Source of the DNA: Benincasa hispida
Taxonomy: Eukaryota; Streptophyta; Magnoliopsida; Cucurbitales; Cucurbitaceae
Reading direction: 5' to 3'
NCBI RefSeq assembly: GCF_009727055.1
Contig: NC_052350.1
Location: 20,000,365-20,064,364, forward strand
DNA: 64,000 bases
In this document: piece by piece, positions 58,160 through 64,000 of the stretch
How the letters are laid out: each line of letters begins with the position of its first letter
Numbering within the stretch: the stretch's first letter is position 1
The notes under the pieces: model-generated
What the model saw: the letters and a program-made list of their open reading frames with translations, nothing else
Database searches by the model: none
What the model was told of the DNA's origin: nothing
Position numbers and translations under genes: made by a program

Positions 58160-58641
58160 TAGGAGTGTTTGTGAGTTAGGTTCGGTCTAAATTCTTCAAC
58201 ACAAATAACTCTTATGAAATAATGAACTCAATTCAAACAAACCATGAAATATTTGGTTGGTTTGAGTTATTAGTGTCACTTATTTAAATTTTTTTTCTAA
58301 AAGTAAATTAAAGGTTAATCAAAATTTATTTAATTATTTTTGTACCTTGAATTTAGATTAATAACTCAATTTCAATGTATATTATAAAAAATTTCATTCA
58401 TAAGTGCAAAATTTAGGAATTATGGGAGAATAAATTAACAAAAAAATTAAGAAATAAAATAAATAAAACTAAATATATGCAAAACTAATTGCATCATAAG
58501 TAAAAATAACATATTTTTTTAAAAGCAATAAGTTTGGGTTGTTGAGGTTAGTTTGGGTTATTTTTGGTTAACAATGAATTGGTAACTCAATCCAAATTAT
58601 AAGAGTTAGGTTGGGTTGATCGAATTTTTGGAACATCCCTA
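58160..58641. mobile_element. hAT-like MITE, unit beta copy
   Basis: TAGGAGTGTTTG at left, GAACATCCCTA at right, flanked by AAATATGC (58152-58159) and AAATATAT (58642-58649). Shorter than the unit 2 copy because of internal deletions. Confidence 0.72.
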
Positions 58642-59068
58642 AAATATATCCTAATTGATTTATTTTTAGAAGATTCAAATATATACCAAATATATTATGG
58701 TGTATTTATCTAATATATTTTTTTTCTTCCTTCGAATCTTGATAAATTTGGTAGTGGGTCCGACTAGTTAATTCTATTAGTCCATTTCAGTAACCATAAC
58801 AAAGAAGGAAAAAAAAACAAAAATTTTCATTGGCACGCAGAAAACGAATCAAAATTATTCAACTCATACTAAAAAAGAAATGGGAAAAAGATATTTTATG
58901 GTTTCAGTTTCTATTACTATATATGATACTGAGATACCAAATGTGTATAACTTTCCTTTTAAACTATTAAAGGGCATAAATATCATATTGCATCATAATC
59001 TTTTTTCTTATTATTAATTTTCTTGTCACACAACTAATAAATTTTCTTCTATAACATTAGTTACATAT

Positions 59069-59855
59069 TATGAAGCACAGATACAGATACGGCTACACAA
59101 TACGGATATGATTAGATACGGTGATCCGTCAATTTCTAAAAAAACTAAGATACGGATACGTCTAAGGATACGCCACTTTTTTGTATTTTTTTTAATATAT
59201 ATATTTCTAAAAAACGAGAATACTGATACGTTGAAATATACATTTTTTTTTCTTTAAGAAAAATCTAGGATATAGATAAATTTAGCATACAAGTTAATAA
59301 CAATAACACAAAATAGAATATAAACACTGAAATACAATACAAAAAAGCAACATCTATGATGTTGAAGTATAATAGTTAATAAAATGAAATAGAAAAGTGA
59401 CCCATATTGCAAAGAAGAAGAAGAAAAGATTAGAGAGAGAAGTATGAAGATAAACGAAGAACTTATTGTTGAAGACATCCAAATAGTTTATATTTTTGTG
59501 GACTTTGAGGGGACTCAAATGTAAAGATGGAGATTAGATGATTCTAATCTATGGTTTGGTTCATAATTTATTTATTTATTTTTCTTTTAGTTTTGGACTC
59601 GAGTAGTGAGCTTTTTAAATAAGTTGTCTAATTTTAGATTGGGAAAGATTATATGAGTTACTTGTCTTTTTTCTTAAAAAAAAAAAGTACGCATAGAAAT
59701 AGATAGGTTAAATCGTGTATCTGATACGTATCTGGAAAGTATCTGAAAATATAGATACGTCAAATCACGTGTCGGATACGTATCTGTGAAGTATCTGGAA
59801 GTATTAGTATCCGATACGTGTCTGATACATCGCATGAAGTATCTGTGTTTCATAG
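59069..59855. mobile_element. Non-autonomous MULE-like element with GATACG repeats
   Basis: Flanked by a 9-bp duplication GTTACATAT (59060-59068 and 59856-59864), the Mutator length. The ends TATGAAGCACAGATAC and, on minus, CTATGAAACACAGATAC are inverted repeats. Within about 100-150 bp of each end are many GATACGGATACG / CGTATCTG units. The inside is AT-rich and has no transposase; the minus-strand ORF 59254-59478 is a low-complexity artefact. Absent from the same place in units 2 and alpha. Confidence 0.82.
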
Positions 59856-60587
59856 GTTACATATAATCATTATATTATTAAAATTTCAAATTTATTTAGT
59901 TAAATTATTAAATTGTTAATTAATAATTCATTAAATTAAAATATTTTAAGCCGTTTTAATTGATGAAAAAGATATTTTAGTTAGTAATTTTACGTTATAA
60001 TGAAATAAAAACTCAAATAAGTTTTATTGTTTTTAAATAGGATAAAATTGTGTAAGAAATCGAACTCTCAACTTGAGAAAGTAATAAGTATTTGTCATTC
60101 CAAACATAGTACAAGGGATGGGACACTTATTACCATTTTATAGTAGTTTGATTCCATTTTCTTGCAATTGTTAAGCTAAAGCAAAAGTAATAACTACCTT
60201 ATCCTTTTAACTTTGAATTAGCTTCTACATACATGTAGGAGTTCTACCACGTATCAAACAACTTTGAAATTACACTTTGATTTTGTAAGACCAAAAAATA
60301 AAGTTCAACAACATATATATGAAGGTAGAAAATTTAGGATATCTGACTTCTTAGTTGTGATTATGTATTAACCATATGAAGCTACACTCAAGTTATGTAG
60401 TATCTCTGAAGAAAAACAAACCTACTTCAACAAAAATGGTAATTTTCAATGACCAAACAAGATGCCAAAATCCCAAGTACTATATCCCCTCCTATATAAG
60501 AAGCTCCACAATTCACAATTTTCTCACACAAATCAAACAGGGATTCTCTCATTCTTTGGATCTCCACACTCATCTTTTCTACAAACA

Positions 60588-60905
60588 ATGGAGGCAAAGT
60601 CTATGAGCACATCCATGATAAGGTTAGCACTTGTATTCCTTGTTTGCATAGTCCTTTTAGCACCTTCAGTGACGGCTCGCACAATGGCAGCAGCACCAAG
60701 TCCATTAGTATTAGAGGATTTATCTTTCTCAAATTGCGAACCCTTTATTTTAGAGGCGACAATGTGTGTGATAGATGTGATCAAGCTTCCAGTTGCTCCT
60801 CATCCTTCTTGTTGCAAAGCAATTTCTGATCTCAACGATTGCGCGCCCGAAATTTATCAACATATTCCTGACATGGGTGTGATTAAGAAAATATGTGGTC
60901 TATGA
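60588..60905 (+). CDS. ECA1/EC1-like secreted prolamin-like protein, copy 3
   Basis: An intact 105-residue single-exon gene with the best-kept promoter. Residues 1-30 are the signal peptide (hydrophobic LALVFLVCIVLLAP, likely cut after SVTA). The mature part has all six cysteines at positions 50, 60, 75, 76, 85 and 103, with the HPSCCKAI pair. Prolamin-like domain, ECA1/egg-cell-secreted family; function beyond secretion is inferred. The frame is open to an upstream ATG at 60462, but that part overlaps the TATA box and 5' UTR, and the shared ATGGAGGCAAAGTC start at 60588 is the likely one. Stop TGA at 60903-60905. A likely poly(A) signal (AATAAAAAAG) follows near 60957. It differs from copy 1 by a few residues (Ala8 to Thr, Thr10 to Met, Ile23 to Leu, Ala51 to Glu) and the C-terminal tail. 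Confidence 0.88.
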   Translation: MEAKSMSTSMIRLALVFLVCIVLLAPSVTARTMAAAPSPLVLEDLSFSNCEPFILEATMCVIDVIKLPVAPHPSCCKAISDLNDCAPEIYQHIPDMGVIKKICGL

Positions 60906-62030
60906 ATAATTTTGGTTTTCTAGACTAAAATGTTCTATGGGCTAATTGGAGCATGATAATAAAAAAGTTATATCATAATAATGGGTCTTCTTTCCTACAG
61001 TATTATGTTGTCATAAATTTACAGTGGAGAGTGAATGTTGTTGGAGAAAAATAATCTTTCCTTTGAATGAGAACAATGTATTCCACCTTTCCATCCAAAT
61101 ATGAAAATTCTTTCAGATAGGGGAGGGATTATCATTATTTTATTATTACTTTTTAATTTTAGGCATAGAGAGATATAGAGATTGTGAATCTTTTTTGTGT
61201 GGGGGTAGAAACGAAGTCAACAAGCAAGAAAAAAAAAAAAAAAAGAAGAAAGAAAGGAAAGAAAAAAAAACACACACACACGAAAGCACAAGGAAAAGGA
61301 AAAAAAAAGGCACATGAAAGCATAAATAGTAATGATGGATAGAAAGATTTACATAATTTATTTAACAATATATTAATTAGTTATGTCCATTGACAAATGT
61401 AACATTTTTATTATCTAAGAGAAATATCAAATCTACAAATATAAAGACACTAATGAAATTAGAGGGTTTATATATATTACCCCTCAAACCCTAGGCCCAA
61501 AAGTATCACTAATAACATATAATACATATACAATTCAAGTTTAAGGGGCTTTACCCTCGAGCTCCACCAACAAGACCCTATACTTAGTCATTTAGAGCAT
61601 CAAATAATAAATTTAAGGTATTCCAACTATATATACATTAAGTGCTTAAAGTTTGAATTTGTTATTTGTTTTGTCTATAAAGTTGATAATTAAATTGCTG
61701 ACTCTACCCATGTCAATTTTTAAAATTGATATTAACATATAATAATATATTTTCAAATAATATTGAGAAATCATAGGTCTGGAGGATTTGGCAAATGTTT
61801 GGGTACAAGGAACGCTTGTTGACATTATTTTAAACTACAGATTTATTGATTTACCTTGTTGACATTATTTTTGACAAGGAACACTTGTTGATAATATTAT
61901 AAACTACAAATGTTTGGGTACAAGGTAACTCAAATGTCCAAAGTTAACATAAAAAGAATTGCAGTTTTCATGGCTACCAAATGTTTCCAGTTTCCCTATC
62001 CTATCTTAGTTTTTGCTATTAGTATAATTA
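60906..62030. other. ECA1-like unit 3 downstream block
   Basis: Co-linear with 7508-8479. It contains an A/AC-rich tract (about 61225-61310) and repeated TTGTTGACATTATT / TTTGGGTACAAGG elements (about 61795-61930). No gene; the Phe-rich minus ORF 61159-61368 is low complexity. Confidence 0.6.
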
Positions 62031-62482
62031 CTTTAAATCTATATTAAATAGATTAACCTTAGGATCATTCATGCTAAATTGTCAAAAATAAATAAGATAT
62101 CGAATTTAATTGAAATTGATAGTTTTAAGATGACTATAGTCTTCCTCAACCAAAATTTCGAATACCCTTAATGGGATCTCTCTCTAGACTTCTCTAGATG
62201 GGATTTAATAAAGGCTGAGTACGTATATAGTTTTGATATATTGGGGACCATAACCCTAAGGTTTTTTTATTTACTAGTTCAATTAGTGTTCCTAATAAAC
62301 TCTAATTAACTAAGGATGGATTTCTACCCATTAAGTCCATATGCGAATAGAAATCTAGGACCTTAATTAATTAAATCACATAATAGGGCTCAATCTAATA
62401 AAATAACCCAATGTAATAAATTATTTATCACATACATAACCCATACTTTAATCTTGCGTATTATTACTTAATATGTCTAACA
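62031..62482 (-). mobile_element. Older copia 3' LTR, unit 3
   Basis: The minus-strand start TGTTAGACATATT at 62482 follows the purine tract CCCAAGTGGGAGATTG. It matches 8480-8933 and 27890-28343. Left edge approximate. Confidence 0.6.
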
Positions 62483-64000
62483 ATCTCCCACTTGGGCTAT
62501 GTTTATTTACTTGATGTAATTAAATCACATAAATCGTAAACGCACATAAACATATTATTTCAATAATAGAATTCTCCTTTAGTTCAATCTGGTCCATCTC
62601 CTGTATTAACATAGAATCAAGGCGGCTTTCGTCACTACCCTTGTAACTAAACCTTCCTTGCTCACCAATTCCAATGCATTCAACGACATAGATGTAATAT
62701 GGGTATATAGCATGGAAACTACATGCAAAAAGTTCTAGATCGTGCCTGTTTCTAATTGGTCCAAATTCATTGGTGAGATCATTCTTAAAAGAACTTTATG
62801 CTAAACCGCATGCATGATAAACAATTTCAAATAATAAAATATAAACCATCAACTTTATTAATTCTATAAGAAAATAAACAAAGGAAGGTCAAAGAACATC
62901 ATCAATAACAAACTCCCACTAAGCCATGGAATCAGAAATATGACTAACACCCATGTGAGCAACATGCTAATGAAAAACTTTAAGTAGTAAATCTTTTAGT
63001 AAATGAATCTGCTACCATAGAGTTTCTTCCTATATGATCTATCAAAATTTGACCATTCTAAACTCTAGCTTTCGCAATCAGAAACTTCATGTCTACATGC
63101 TTTGACTTGTATTGCTTTTTTTGTTGATGGAATATATTACTTTCGATCTATTGTCGCAAAATAGTTTTAGTGGTCTTTCTATGCCAACCACTATCTGCAG
63201 CTTAGTGACAAAATTTCGTCACCATATTTCATTATTAGATGCCTCATAACATACTATGAACTCCACAGCCATGGTAGAAGAAGTCATAAGTGTTTGTTTA
63301 ACACTTTTCCAGAATATAACACTTCCAATCAACATGAAGATATAGCCTGGAATCGATCACAAAGTGTCTTGGCATCCAAACAATTGAAATTAGAATAGCC
63401 AATGATTTCCAAAACTTATGATCTCCGATAAATGAATATATAATATTTTGGTCTCTGTAAATACCTCAAAACCAGTTTGGTTGCTTTCCAATGATCCATC
63501 CCCGGGTTGCTCAAATATCTGCCTAACACTCAAGCTATGAACGAAATTCTAGACGTGTACATATTTGAGCGTACAATAGACTTCCAACAGCCGATGCATA
63601 GGAAGCCTTCTACATCTCCTTTGTCTTGTGTATTGCCTAGGGGCATCGACCTAAATGAAATTTATCACCTTTAGCAATAGGGGTATCGTTTGATGCACAA
63701 ACTTTCATGCTAAATCTATCCAAAATCTTTTCAATGTAGTTTTTTTTTTTTTTTTTTTACAATCTCAAAATACCTTGAGAAAAATCTCGTAGTATTTCAA
63801 TTCCTAATACAAAAGAAGCATCTCCAAGATCCTTCGTCTCAAAGTTCCTTTTGAGAAACATCTTAGTGTCATGCAATAAACCTATATCATTACTTGCTAT
63901 GAGTATGTCATCGACATATAACACTGGAAAGATTGATTTACTCCCACTGAACATGTGATACACACAATCTTCTACTATATTCATCTCAAAATCAAAGGAG
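62483..64000 (-). pseudogene. Older copia pol fragment (RNase H to RT), unit 3
   Basis: On minus, 63984-63757 reads MNIVEDCVYHMFSGSKS with LYVDDILIASN (YVDD at 63907-63918) and DLGDASFVLGIEIL. Frames downstream to 62483 are broken RNase H and the RT linker. A poly(T) run at 63739-63759 disrupts it. It continues beyond the window. Related copies are at 8934 and 28344. Confidence 0.75.

Larger units (their letters stand above)
57495..60587 (+). promoter_or_regulatory. ECA1-like unit 3 upstream block and promoter
   Basis: Matches units 2 and alpha, with the hAT-like MITE (58160-58641) and a private MULE-like element (59069-59855). The TATA box TATATAA is at 60493-60499, about 95 bp before the start codon. 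The 5' UTR region (TTCTCACACAAATCAAACAGG) is uninterrupted, so this is the most complete promoter of the three. Confidence 0.75.

Noticed and set aside
59254..59478. 74-residue minus-strand ORF
   Set aside because: Low complexity in an AT-rich non-autonomous element.
60462..60587. Longer start for ECA1-like copy 3 (147 residues)
   Set aside because: It would include the TATA box and 5' UTR; the 60588 start is shared with the other copies and begins a signal peptide.
61159..61368. Phe-rich minus-strand ORF
   Set aside because: Reverse complement of an A-rich tract.

Overview
This window is nuclear DNA of a flowering plant. It is AT-rich and carries MULE, hAT-MITE, Ty1/copia and Ty3/gypsy elements. 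Its only intact genes are small intronless secreted ECA1/prolamin-like proteins. I suspect a dicot, possibly a cucurbit, from the style of the repeats, but the sequence does not prove that. No rRNA, tRNA or CRISPR was recognised, and I found no evidence for a new multi-gene system. The interest lies in how the locus was built and in assembly contamination.

Layout. 1-1452: broken MULE transposase. 1529-3459: inverted repeat pair enclosing an old copia-type LTR. 3540-5870: decayed plant-mobile-domain gene. 5990-6014: assembly gap. 6708-10330: ECA1-like unit 1 (gene at 7169-7507) plus a copia pol fragment. 10331-14529: composite of gypsy and copia pieces. 15995-30290: ECA1-like unit 2. Its gene (21962-22279) is cut off from its promoter by two solo LTRs, and its downstream flank holds a complete copia element with target-site duplication (22693-27515). 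30324-34042: gypsy LTR with a nested solo LTR, then a second copy of the composite module. 34043-42495: large, mutated gypsy element on +. 42503-49510: copia element alpha on -. 49520-51569: ECA1-like upstream block without its gene. 51620-57480: copia element beta, split by a 2-kb solo LTR. 57495-64000: ECA1-like unit 3 (gene at 60588-60905) and another copia pol fragment.

The ECA1-like promoter/gene/downstream block occurs three times in the same orientation, with a fourth truncated upstream-only copy. The last part (copia alpha + upstream block, then copia beta + upstream block + gene) is a tandem duplication whose junction (51538-51625) contains a short templated patch. Because later insertions differ between units, they can be ordered in time.

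Three perfect 38-bp head-to-head Tn5 mosaic-end palindromes (21053, 41553, 48377) match the Nextera mate-pair junction adapter. They are almost certainly library contamination left in the assembly. Nearby duplications and joins should therefore be checked against long reads. All comparisons here were made by eye, with no alignment or database search.
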